This document shows, piece by piece, positions 34,736 to 42,745 of a DNA stretch of 64,000 nt (the stretch's first letter is position 1; the number at the start of each line of letters is the position of its first letter). This stretch comes from G965202915 sp965205955. Its GTDB lineage: Bacteria > Pseudomonadota > Gammaproteobacteria > Eutrophobiales > Eutrophobiaceae. The stretch is from positions 1,240,001 through 1,304,000 of the forward strand of contig OZ242192.1 of the NCBI GenBank assembly GCA_965205955.1. The letters are read 5' to 3'. A model generated the notes under the pieces. The model was not told the DNA's origin and did no database searches. It was given only the letters and a program-made list of their open reading frames with translations. Made by a program: the position numbers and the translations under genes.

Positions 34736-36562
34736 ATGACCGGTCAAAAGCCGGCGGCACTGCTGTACGATGGCCAATGCGGCATCTGTAGCGAATGGGT
34801 GGACTATTGGCGGCAATTGACCGGCGGCAAGGTTGAATATCTCCCTTATCAGACAGCCGCCGGAGACTACCCGGACCTTTCCGAAAAAGCCCTGGCAAAG
34901 TCGATCCATCTGATTGAAGCGGATGGCGTCATTTCAAAAGGGGCCGAGGCCACCTACCGTCTTTACCGGGGCATTCACCCCCAATCCGTGTTGCTGTTCC
35001 TGTACCGGTTTTTGCCCGGTTTCGGCAGATTGAGCGAGCTCGGCTACCGATTTTTTGCCGCCCATCGCCGATTGCTGGCCTTTGTAACCCATCTTTTCTG
35101 GGGCAGAAACCATGCGCCGCCCCGCTATCAATTTATTTCCCGGCTGTTCCTGCGCCTGCTGGGGCTGGTATATCTGATTGCATTCCTTTCCTTTGCGGTG
35201 CAATCCGGCGCATTGATTGGCGCCGATGGCGTGTTGCCGCTACGCTATTATTTGAGCGCGGTCAGCGATCAGTATGGTGCGGCGGCGTATATGCAATTGC
35301 CGACTATATTCTGGGTTTCCCACGCCGACGCCTTTATTAGCTGTGTCTGCATTGCCGGCATTCTGCTCGCACTGCTGTTACTTTTTGGTCTTTTCCTGAG
35401 AATCGGTTTGATCCTGCTGTACCTGCTGTATCTTTCGCTCGTCAATGCTGGCCAGGTCTTTATGTCTTTCCAGTGGGATATCCTGCTGCTGGAGTGCGGG
35501 TTTCTGGCCATCTTTCTCCCATGGGGATCGGGGATCATAGTCTGGCTGTACCGCTGGCTGCTGTTTCGCTTTATATTTTTGAGCGGTGTTGTCAAGATGC
35601 TCAGTCATGATCCCGGCTGGCAGAACCTCAGCGCGCTGAATCACCATTTTGAAACCCAGCCTCTGCCCACGCCATTGTCATGGTATGTCCATCACCTGCC
35701 GGAAATCCTGTTGAAAGCAGCCACCGGCATGACGCTGATCATTGAATTAATCCTGCCATTTTTCATTTTCGCACCCCGGAACTTCCGCCATACTGCCGCC
35801 TGCGGTTTCCTGCTTTTCCAGACCGTGATCCTGCTGACCGGCAATTACAATTTTTTCAATCTGCTGACCCTCTTTATGTGCCTGTTTCTGTTCGATGACG
35901 CCGCCATAAAACGCATAGTTCCCGCCCGCATACCCTTGCGTCTGCCACGGATACACATCCCGGTGCCACGGATACACATCCCGACGGCTGGCAAGATCGC
36001 TTCCGGTTGCGCATTATTCATCGCGTTGATCAGCGTCTATATCGGCGGCACTAAAATGCTCGGGGTAATCGGCCAGGACAGCACGGTATTGAATACCCCG
36101 GTGCACCGCCTTCTGCGCCCGTTCAACATCGTCAATAACTACGGCCCCTTTGCGGTAATGACCGTAGCGCGCAATGAAATAGCAATCGAAGGCAGCGCCG
36201 ATGGAGTAACGTGGCAGGAATACCGGTTTGAACACAAACCCGACGATCCGCAGCAATGCCCCGGCTGGGTTGCGCCGCACCAGCCCCGTATAGACTGGCA
36301 GATGTGGTTTGCCGCGCTATCCAATCCCGATACGCAGCGATGGCTGTGGAATATGCTGATACGGCTATTGCAGGACAGCGAACCGGTAACCGCGATATTT
36401 GCCGATAACCCTTTCCCGGATGAACCGCCTGACAGTGTTCGCGCGGTGGTGTACCGCTACACCTTCACCAGTGTGGAAGAACGCAATGAAACCGGACGCT
36501 GCTGGAACAGGAAGTTTCTGGGGGAGTATTACCCGGCGATGAGTATTGGAAAAATACGCTGA
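34736..36562 (+). CDS. DCC (DUF393) thioredoxin-like domain fused to lipase maturation factor domain
   Basis: 608 aa. Residues ~5-115 form a DCC/DUF393 domain with the DxxCxxC motif in YDGQCGICSEW (Asp12, Cys15, Cys18). From ~140 a multi-pass lipase-maturation-factor (LMF1-like) membrane region follows, ending in a soluble C-terminal domain (RIDWQMWFAAL; FLGEYYPAMS). LMF proteins help fold secreted lipases; a thiol-redox domain on the same chain is consistent with that. The last ~265 bp are duplicated at 41231-41497, on the far side of the RM/ATPase island. Confidence 0.88.
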   Translation: MTGQKPAALLYDGQCGICSEWVDYWRQLTGGKVEYLPYQTAAGDYPDLSEKALAKSIHLIEADGVISKGAEATYRLYRGIHPQSVLLFLYRFLPGFGRLSELGYRFFAAHRRLLAFVTHLFWGRNHAPPRYQFISRLFLRLLGLVYLIAFLSFAVQSGALIGADGVLPLRYYLSAVSDQYGAAAYMQLPTIFWVSHADAFISCVCIAGILLALLLLFGLFLRIGLILLYLLYLSLVNAGQVFMSFQWDILLLECGFLAIFLPWGSGIIVWLYRWLLFRFIFLSGVVKMLSHDPGWQNLSALNHHFETQPLPTPLSWYVHHLPEILLKAATGMTLIIELILPFFIFAPRNFRHTAACGFLLFQTVILLTGNYNFFNLLTLFMCLFLFDDAAIKRIVPARIPLRLPRIHIPVPRIHIPTAGKIASGCALFIALISVYIGGTKMLGVIGQDSTVLNTPVHRLLRPFNIVNNYGPFAVMTVARNEIAIEGSADGVTWQEYRFEHKPDDPQQCPGWVAPHQPRIDWQMWFAALSNPDTQRWLWNMLIRLLQDSEPVTAIFADNPFPDEPPDSVRAVVYRYTFTSVEERNETGRCWNRKFLGEYYPAMSIGKIR

Positions 36563-36565
36563 ATG
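36300..36565. repeat. Direct repeat DR-1: 3' end of the LMF gene (island left border)
   Basis: About 265 bp aligning base for base with 41231-41497 with about 18 mismatches by hand count. Homology ends right after the LMF stop (ctgaatg on both sides). The RM operon begins within 35 bp of this edge. Confidence 0.85.
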
Positions 36566-36599
36566 AAATGGTGATTGGTTTTGGGAATTATACGCGAAA

Positions 36600-36767
36600 C
36601 TAGCCGGAGGTTTGCTTGGGCAGGCGCAAAGACGGATCGAGTTTCTTGGTTGCGGCGAAGAGCGCACGGGCGATTTCCTCCGGCGTCGCGTCCAGCTTGA
36701 CCTCCCGTGTGACTGGTCGGTCACGAGGCTTGGGCGATGGTTCATCTCGTCGTGGTTTCATGGTCAT
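36600..36767 (-). CDS. 55-aa protein overlapping the GIY-YIG endonuclease gene
   Basis: ATG (36765-36767) overlaps the endonuclease TGA as ATGA; stop TAG at 36600-36602. Product: a basic Pro/Arg-rich start (MTMKPRRDEPSPKPRDRPVT in part) then REVKLDATPEEIARALFAA and a short Lys-rich tail. The middle looks like a conserved helix, and the translational coupling argues that it is real. It is too short for most gene callers. Role unknown; it could be a control or immunity accessory of the RM system, or an unrelated hitchhiker. Confidence 0.65.
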   Translation of the reverse strand: MTMKPRRDEPSPKPRDRPVTREVKLDATPEEIARALFAATKKLDPSLRLPKQTSG

Positions 36768-37348
36768 CCTTCCTCATCCTTCCAAAAACGCCTCAACACA
36801 TCACGTACTTCCGCAACAGTTTTGGTCGTTGTTTCTCCTTCAGTCCATGGTCGGCCGGGATGCATGGTATCCCACCAACTGCGTTCCGTCCGGCTTCGCC
36901 GGCTGCCCTGATCGTGTTTCCCAAATCCATCAAGGACAGTATTCCATACCGGCCTGTATTGCTTGATGAGTGCCTGTTCCGCAAAGCCAATCCATACAGG
37001 CATAACGCCGAGCGATCGATACGAGAACTCAACGGTTTCGAGATTGCTGACATGCTCAATGGAGCGGGAATGTTCCCGCAATCTTGTCCGCAATGCCGGG
37101 TGCCCGATGTTCACTTTTTCCAGGCCTTTTCGGGTCCCCGGCGGCGCTGCCTTGCCCACGTAAATAGGCCGCTCGGTGCCAGATATGGGGCTATATTCAG
37201 CCAAGCGTCCGCCATAATACAGCGCATAGATACCCGGTCCTTCCACATAAATAGCTTCGTTCAGCGGGCATCTGTTCTGCTTCTCAAAGTGTACGACCGT
37301 TCCGGCCATCAGGTTGTCGTATGTCAGCGGATCCCACAAATCAGGCAT
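36764..37348 (-). CDS. Eco29kI-like GIY-YIG restriction endonuclease
   Basis: 194 aa. GIY-YIG core: GIY at residues 39-41 (PGIYALYYGG), YIG-equivalent YVG at 63-65 (PIYVGKA), catalytic-helix Arg/His in RTRLREHSRSIE (Arg89-His93), Glu124 (FAEQALI) and Asn136 (PVWNTVL), then GFGKHDQGSRRS, all as in the Eco29kI restriction family. It should make double-strand cuts at an unmethylated palindromic site. It overlaps the methyltransferase stop by one base (TAATG) and the next 55-aa gene by four. Confidence 0.88.
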   Translation of the reverse strand: MPDLWDPLTYDNLMAGTVVHFEKQNRCPLNEAIYVEGPGIYALYYGGRLAEYSPISGTERPIYVGKAAPPGTRKGLEKVNIGHPALRTRLREHSRSIEHVSNLETVEFSYRSLGVMPVWIGFAEQALIKQYRPVWNTVLDGFGKHDQGSRRSRTERSWWDTMHPGRPWTEGETTTKTVAEVRDVLRRFWKDEEG

Positions 37349-38718
37349 TACACACGCCTCAACTCCACAACGGATTCCCGGAGTGCGTTGCCGTTCGTCT
37401 TCCCGACCCGGACGCTTGAGTTGACAATACTATTGCCTACCCGCGTATCACGAGATACATGGATGTTGATTACCTGAAAGCCGTATGGCTCTGCAATCTT
37501 GGCGAAAAAGCGGTCTGTCGGTATCGGGACGCCTTGCAAAATGGAATTGCCAATCACCGCTAAGGCTGTCGCACCAGAATGAAGGCACCATGCCGCGCCC
37601 TCTGCGAAGCGCACACAATCGTTGAAATACTGCGCGGCATAGTTAGCCCACCCATTCCCGCCGTAGATGCCCTTATCCGCATTCTTTCCTCGCAGTTCGG
37701 CAAGTGTCTGCCGAATCTCCTTGTCCTCAATGGACGGATTCAACTCAATGCAGTCTCTTTCACGAGCGTTTTGCCAATAGGTTCCGAAATTGAGAGCTTC
37801 CAATGGTTTCATGTCGCGGGGAGACGAGCAAAAACCCAGCCAGTACAGATGGGGCCGAGTATTCCGATTGTAATGATAATTGTTCAAATAAGGTGGAGAC
37901 GTTATCAGGATATCGGCACTTCCTTCCGCAAGGTCGCTAAAGCCCTCAAAGAATGACTGTCTGGTAATCCGCCCATCTTTTCGACGCCGGGTAGCTCGAT
38001 TTTTACGATACCATTCTGCATCAACCGCAATCTGCAAGAGCTTGTCGGCCACCATCCCGGACACATCGTAGTCTTCTACTTCTGGACGGCCAACAACTGC
38101 CTTTCGCCCCAAACTTGGTTCGTAAGAATAGTTCGAGTAGTGGACCATAGTTGCAGCGAACGCCATGCGGAATATATCGGCGACTGGCCGTTTTTGCTCT
38201 GAAATGAAATCCCAAATCAACAAGACTTTGCGTTCAACGTCCGGGCTATAGAATGGTGCGTGGGTTCGGAACCCTGCTGGTGACGATGTATGCGGTTTGA
38301 GCCCGTTACGCACACAATCCGCCATAAATTTCCTGAAATGCTGAACCGAACGGCGCAGACCATCGGCATCGATCCGATGCGCCTTCAACTTGGTTTGGGC
38401 AACGAAAGCCGCGTATGGATTGATCTCAAATCCGCACACCTCATGGCCGGCAAGATCAGCTTCCACCAGCGTTGTCCCGACGCCGGAAAACGGGTCCAGT
38501 ACCATGCTCGCCCCTGACGTGTGCCGTTCCAGAGCATCTTCCACGAAATGCTTTGAATAGCCAGCGATCCATGGAACCCAGCGGTGGACAGGTGCATCTC
38601 GATTTGCCATGAACGCCGGGTCGCGGAAGGCACTTTTGTTCGGCTTTTTCAGCCGTGCCGATGCACCGCCTTTTGAACTTCGGTCCATCTTCTGGATCGT
38701 TACTACGTCGTTGGGCAT
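37348..38718 (-). CDS. Amino-methyltransferase (N4-C/N6-A type) of the RM system
   Basis: 456 aa. SAM-binding motif I DPFSGVGTTLVEADLAG (residues 75-91) comes before the catalytic motif IV TSPPYLNNYHYN (TSPPY at 273-277), an order with motif I first. TSPPY marks exocyclic-amino methylation, not C5-cytosine methylation. The ~180 residues between the motifs probably hold target recognition. It is first in the operon, so protection can be made before the nuclease. Base composition resembles the local average. Confidence 0.9.
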   Translation of the reverse strand: MPNDVVTIQKMDRSSKGGASARLKKPNKSAFRDPAFMANRDAPVHRWVPWIAGYSKHFVEDALERHTSGASMVLDPFSGVGTTLVEADLAGHEVCGFEINPYAAFVAQTKLKAHRIDADGLRRSVQHFRKFMADCVRNGLKPHTSSPAGFRTHAPFYSPDVERKVLLIWDFISEQKRPVADIFRMAFAATMVHYSNYSYEPSLGRKAVVGRPEVEDYDVSGMVADKLLQIAVDAEWYRKNRATRRRKDGRITRQSFFEGFSDLAEGSADILITSPPYLNNYHYNRNTRPHLYWLGFCSSPRDMKPLEALNFGTYWQNARERDCIELNPSIEDKEIRQTLAELRGKNADKGIYGGNGWANYAAQYFNDCVRFAEGAAWCLHSGATALAVIGNSILQGVPIPTDRFFAKIAEPYGFQVINIHVSRDTRVGNSIVNSSVRVGKTNGNALRESVVELRRV

Positions 38719-38739
38719 TGCTGTTCTCCTGTGACGGTA

Positions 38740-39006
38740 CTAAGGTAGCGCAGTTGCTTCCCGATCATGCACCGTGTCCTTGCGAACGCTGAAATGCCCA
38801 CGGCAGACGCGGTAGCGATAGGGTATTGGCTTGCGACTCTTGACGGCGGCCGTATCGGTCAAGCCGCAATCCGGATAAAACCGCCCGTCAGGCCACCGCT
38901 GTGCCTCGGACCATCGCTCTGCCGCCACGTTATCTGGGAACAACTGAAACATCTGAATCACTGTGATCCCCTCACGGTGCGACCTCCCCGGTACTTTCTG
39001 TGCCAT
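38740..39006 (-). pseudogene. IS1595-family transposase, N-terminal remnant
   Basis: 88 codons encoding GITVIQMFQLFPDNVAAERW, then the zinc-ribbon region WPDGRFYPDCGLTDTAAVKSRKPIPYRYRVCRGHFSVRKDTV (quoted as motif positions ~40-82). This is the conserved N-terminus of IS1595/ISXO2 transposases. The first zinc ligand is Tyr instead of Cys (FYPDCG), and the DDE domain is entirely missing. It ends 22 bp before the methyltransferase start, so the RM operon abuts the broken element. Confidence 0.82.
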
Positions 39007-39109
39007 CTCGCCTCGCTTCTCGTCAATCTGCCGTTGTGATGCGGATACTTATGCGTCATTTAATCTGAGGCGTCAAGCGATTTTGGCTAGTTTCACATAT
39101 AATTCCTTT

Positions 39110-39182
39110 ATTTTTCATCCTCGTCCTCGACAATCTCCCTCTCAACCGTCACTCCGTCCTTATGGTTGTCCTCTTAGATCGG
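39110..39182 (-). pseudogene. Remnant of the 3' end of a DUF6116-type gene
   Basis: Reads EDNHKDGVTVEREIVEDEDEK-stop on the minus strand (last ~21 codons, given here in part: DGVTVEREIVEDEDEK). This matches the tail of the intact gene at 45632 (EDGVTVEGEIVEDEDEK) at both DNA and protein level. Upstream codons are gone. It is evidence that sequence from the 45-kb locus or a paralogue was once here. Confidence 0.7.
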
Positions 39183-39279
39183 CGGACACAGCGAAACCCA
39201 TCGTTCATTGACAATTTTATCGTGGACAGAATTGACGAAGGGGTATAGAAGCCAGCCGCTGGTTTTCGCGCTGTTTTCA

Positions 39280-39441
39280 TTCCGCAGGCGACATCGCCTT
39301 TTGCTATCCTGACGGCAAACACAACAGCGAAGTGCAGCGGGCAGTCGGCGAGAGGGAGGGATTCGCTTTCGGATTCACAACCCCGACGACGCCGAATTTC
39401 CGACGGAATTGCGCGTTGCTTAAAAACAACAGGCGCGAAAA
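39280..39441 (+). pseudogene. Possible polysaccharide-deacetylase C-terminal scrap
   Basis: One frame reads SAGDIAFCYPDGKHNSEVQR, then AVGEREGFAFGFTTP. This resembles the end of NodB-type deacetylases (F-YP-G--N--V---V-E-GF--A-TT). There is no start and no catalytic residues. The remaining parts of 39183-39555 show nothing else I can name. Confidence 0.35.
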
Positions 39442-39555
39442 AAAATGGTCAAGGGGTGCTGGATTGAATACCGATTGCAACATTGCTATAATGCCGCCTC
39501 GGTGCCTGGTTTAACCGGCGACCTTGCCAGCAACGGAAATTTTATAATCAGACCA

Positions 39556-40650
39556 ATGATAAAGCGTATTCACATTGACAACTACAAGTGCATGAGCAAC
39601 TTTGACCTGCACTTTGGCGATTTAACGCTGCTTGCCGGTCCAAACGGCTGCGGCAAGTCCACCGTGTTTGAAGTGGCGCAGAAATTACGCGAGCTCATCC
39701 GCAACGAAAAGCGGGTCGATCAATTGTTTTTCGCCGCCGATATTCCGCGCTGGAGCAACAACCGCGAGCATCGCTTTGAGTTGGAAATCACCCGCAAGGA
39801 AGGCGGCGATTATCTTTACCAACTCACCATTGAGCATCACCACGACAAACCGCTGGTGCGCGTGATAAAAGAAAACCTGTTTCTTAACGACAGGCCGCTT
39901 TTCGCGTCCAAAGACGGCGATGTGCAACTGTATCGGGATAACCACAGCGAAGGGCCGGTATTTTCGGTGGATTGGATGCAGTCCGGGCTTGCCGTAATAG
40001 CCGACCGGCCCGACAACACGCTGCTGCAGGAATTTCGCCGGCAAGTCCACCGCTTGACGATAGTCTCGCTGGAGCCCAAACAAGTGCTGGCGGTTTCCGA
40101 TGTCGAAGCGAACATGCTGGAGGTCAGCGGAAAAAATTTCGCGTCGTGGTATCGCGGAAGATTGCAGGCAGATCCCACACGCACGGTAAAAGTCGACGAC
40201 CGACTGCGGGATATTCTGCCGGGATTCTGCGGCCTGAAATCCATGCGGCAAAGCACCGAGCATTGGGAACTGCATGCGGAATTTTCCTCGGCGGAGGGAA
40301 AGCAAAACACCTATCGCTTTGACGCACTCTCCGACGGGCAGCGCGCATTGATTGTGCTTTATCTGCTGCTGTTTGCCGACGATGCCAACCGTACGCTGCT
40401 GTTGGACGAGCTGGACAACTATGTCACCCTGCCGGAACTACAGCCCTGGCTGGCCGAATTACAAGACGAATGCGGAGATGAATTGCCGCAAACCGTATTG
40501 ATTTCTCATCATCCGGAAACATTGGATTTTCTCCCCGACAACACAATCTGGCTGACGCGCGAACCGGAAAGCCACACGCGCATTGCGGAAATGAATAACG
40601 ACACCCAACTCAAAGTGTCCGAACTTTACGCCCAGGGACTCGCGCCGTGA
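39556..40650 (+). CDS. Stand-alone AAA ATPase (AAA_21/OLD-like, no effector domain)
   Basis: 364 aa from the ATG at 39556; an upstream in-frame ATG at 39445 would add 37 residues with no conserved look. N-terminal RIHIDNYKCMSNFDLHFGDL and Walker A GPNGCGKST (28-36) are SMC/RecF-like. The ABC-type signature is ALSDGQRALIV (~257), Walker B TLLLDELD (280-287), and the switch histidines are in LISHHPETLDF (318-319). No nuclease or TOPRIM domain is attached. Such ATPases normally act with a partner gene; none is intact downstream. Its place beside an RM system suggests phage defence, but that is inference. Confidence 0.82.
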   Translation: MIKRIHIDNYKCMSNFDLHFGDLTLLAGPNGCGKSTVFEVAQKLRELIRNEKRVDQLFFAADIPRWSNNREHRFELEITRKEGGDYLYQLTIEHHHDKPLVRVIKENLFLNDRPLFASKDGDVQLYRDNHSEGPVFSVDWMQSGLAVIADRPDNTLLQEFRRQVHRLTIVSLEPKQVLAVSDVEANMLEVSGKNFASWYRGRLQADPTRTVKVDDRLRDILPGFCGLKSMRQSTEHWELHAEFSSAEGKQNTYRFDALSDGQRALIVLYLLLFADDANRTLLLDELDNYVTLPELQPWLAELQDECGDELPQTVLISHHPETLDFLPDNTIWLTREPESHTRIAEMNNDTQLKVSELYAQGLAP

Positions 40651-40884
40651 AACGCAAATGTGCAATGCCAACAAATTGCGCCCCCCCGCACCGCCCTCGT
40701 TGCAAGCAGCATGTGAGGAATATGCAAGATTGCGGTGATGCCGCAATTTGATTCCGCTTCAACCACAAAAAACCGCCAGCCTGCTTTTACTCACGCCGGC
40801 TGCCACCATCACCAATATCGTTAAAAACAGCTTATCACCCCCACACCCCAATCCATTTTAACCACCCACCAGCCTCTACCAACA
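40648..40884. other. Gap after the AAA ATPase where a partner gene might be expected
   Basis: A GTG overlapping the ATPase stop (GTGA) opens a 34-codon frame, and an ATG at 40662 opens a 26-codon frame; neither resembles a known effector. The rest, up to the hydroxylase scrap, shows no gene. Confidence 0.4.
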
Positions 40885-41230
40885 CTATTTATCCTTAACA
40901 TACTCCATGCTGTAGCCGTTGAACAAATGCCCAAACAAACCGCGGTCGAGATCCGACGTACCGAACAGCCAATCGGCAATCGGAAAGGCCAGGTTCATGT
41001 TCTTTCGCATCATGATCGATTGATTGTGGTGCGCCGTATGATGGCGGCACAGCGTATTGACCAGTGGGCAATGTCGAACAAACCGGTTTTCGTCGATATG
41101 GCAGCAAAAGCGCATGAACTCATAGAGCAGATAGACGCCGGTGGTGACGCACATTAGTCGTATGGGATGAGCGGAGCGGCGGCCCGGGCAAATGGCCAGG
41201 GCCACTGCGGCATGGCGCACCGCGGTCGTG
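40885..41230 (-). pseudogene. Fatty-acid hydroxylase/sterol desaturase family, C-terminal remnant
   Basis: Reads YLLYEFMRFCCHIDENRFVR, then HHTAHHNQSIMMRKNMNLAFPIADWLFGT and ends GYSMEYVKDK. The HHTAHH cluster and the FPIADWLFGT segment are typical of the C-terminal half of di-iron fatty-acid hydroxylases. The 5' half with the first His clusters is absent; the frame runs straight into the antisense of the LMF repeat at ~41231. This is the junction between old flanking sequence and the duplicated segment. Confidence 0.7.
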
Positions 41231-41497
41231 CGGATGTGGTTTGTCGCGCTCGCCAATCCCGATACGTAGCTATGGCTGTGGAATATGCTGATACGACTGC
41301 TACAGAACAGCGAACCGGTAGCCGCGATATTTGCCGATAACCCTTTCCCGGACGAACCGCCTGACAGTGTTCGCACGGTAGTGTACCGCTACACATTCAC
41401 CAGTGTGGAAGAACGCAATGAAACCGGACGTTGCTGGAACAGGAAGTTTCTGGGGGAGTATTACCCGGCGATGAGTATTGGGAAAATACGCTGAATG
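41231..41497 (+). pseudogene. Direct repeat DR-2: duplicate of the LMF 3' end (island right border)
   Basis: Encodes the last ~88 residues of the DCC-LMF protein (MWFVALANPDT, stop, LWLWNMLIRLLQ through FLGEYYPAMSIGKIR). It has an in-frame TAG near 41270 where the parent has CAG, and no promoter or start of its own. About 18 mismatches to 36300-36565 show that the duplication is not very recent. Confidence 0.85.
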
Positions 41498-41511
41498 GAG
41501 CGGAGTACGCT

Positions 41512-41843
41512 GATGAAAATTAAAATTGAAGAAGTGGAAACAACTATGAAAAAATATCTGATTATCCTGGCGGCGGGGCGGAAGTGCCTCCGTGCTCTGA
41601 TTTTGATTCCGGCATTCGTTACTATTTGCTCCAATGCCCGCTTGCCTTACTGCAATGCCGATGTTTGACGCCTCCATGAATTGGAAAACCGTCACGCCTG
41701 CCGAAGTGCGGGTGATGATTGATGCGGGGGCGGATGTCAATGCAACGGATAATTTCGGCACGGCTCTGCTGGATATTGCCAAAGAAGAAAAGAAATGGAA
41801 TGCTGTTAAAGTGTTGGAAGTACGCTGGCGCAAAATAATTTGA
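41512..41843 (+). pseudogene. Frameshifted ankyrin-repeat protein, short
   Basis: A start at 41512 or 41546 gives a signal-peptide-like stretch (MKKYLIILAA... ILIPAFVTICSNA) ending LPYCNADV-stop. The next frame continues SMNWKTVTPAEVRVMIDAGADVNATDNFG and ends at 41843. The joint lies near 41665-41675. Compared with the intact paralogues (HLPDC / SHLPNC before the first repeat) this is one gene broken by an indel and reduced to a single ankyrin repeat. Confidence 0.65.
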
Positions 41844-41906
41844 TTTGACGATTCGCCGCCCAATCGCCTATAATCGCCACCATCATTTACCAACCGGAGC
41901 ATTGAA

Positions 41907-42710
41907 ATGCCACTGATTGCCGCTCTCAAATTCGCACTCTTCGCCACTTTCTTGGCGATGATTTTCACCGTCGTCGCCGTGCCGCCGGCGAATGCCGCCA
42001 CCCACTTGCCCGACTGCAAAAAGGAAGCAGGCTGTCTCATTGACGGTTCCATTGATTGGAAAACCATCACTGCCACCGAAATTCAGACGATGATTGATGC
42101 CGGGGCATATGTCAATGCGAAAACTGATAAAGGTTGGACTCCGCTTCACATGGCGGCAGAAAACGGAAATGCCGAAATCATTTCTGTCCTTGTCGAGGCG
42201 GGTGCGGATGTCAATGCGAAAGATAATGTAGGAGGCCGGACTCCGCTTTACGAGGCGGCATTTTGGAGAAAAGCCGAAGTCATTTCTGCCCTTGTCGAGG
42301 CGGGTGCGGATGTCAATGCGAAAGATAGGGTCGGCCGGACTCCGCTTCACGAGGCGGCATTTTGGAGAAAAGCCGAAGTCATTTCTGCCCTTGTCGAGGC
42401 GGGTGCGGATGTCAATGCGAAAACTAATGTCGGCCGGACTCCGCTTCACAATGCGGCACAACGAGGAAAAGCCGAAGCCATTCCTGTCCTTGTACAGGCG
42501 GGTGCGGATGTCAATGCGAAAGATAAAAAAGGCCGGACTCCGCTTCACGAGGCGGCACAACGAGGAAAAGCCGAAGCCATTCCTTTCCTTGTACAGGCAG
42601 GCGCGGATGTCAATGCGAAAAATGAATACGGCCGGACTCCGCTAGATGTTGCGAAAAACAGAAGACATTGGAATGCCGTCAGAGCCTTGGAAAAAGCGGG
42701 CGCACAATAA
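41907..42710 (+). CDS. Exported ankyrin-repeat protein A
   Basis: 267 aa. A signal peptide (LFATFLAMIFTVVAVPPANA, residues ~11-30) is followed by a Cys-containing neck (HLPDCKKEAGC), a lead-in ITATEIQTMIDAG and then about six 33-residue ankyrin repeats with consensus TPLHEAA--GKAEVI--LVEAGADVNAK. The DNA of successive repeats is nearly identical over the GAGGCGGGTGCGGATGTCAA core. The protein is probably periplasmic or secreted. A binding partner cannot be guessed. It has its own start with a ccggagcattgaa leader. Confidence 0.85.
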   Translation: MPLIAALKFALFATFLAMIFTVVAVPPANAATHLPDCKKEAGCLIDGSIDWKTITATEIQTMIDAGAYVNAKTDKGWTPLHMAAENGNAEIISVLVEAGADVNAKDNVGGRTPLYEAAFWRKAEVISALVEAGADVNAKDRVGRTPLHEAAFWRKAEVISALVEAGADVNAKTNVGRTPLHNAAQRGKAEAIPVLVQAGADVNAKDKKGRTPLHEAAQRGKAEAIPFLVQAGADVNAKNEYGRTPLDVAKNRRHWNAVRALEKAGAQ

Positions 42711-42745
42711 TTTGACTCGCCCGCAAAACCTGTAAAGGCTCAATC

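Noticed and set aside
36612..37477. Plus-strand frames across the RM operon
   Set aside because: Antisense of the GIY-YIG nuclease and the 55-codon gene; both sense frames are overlapping and family-supported.
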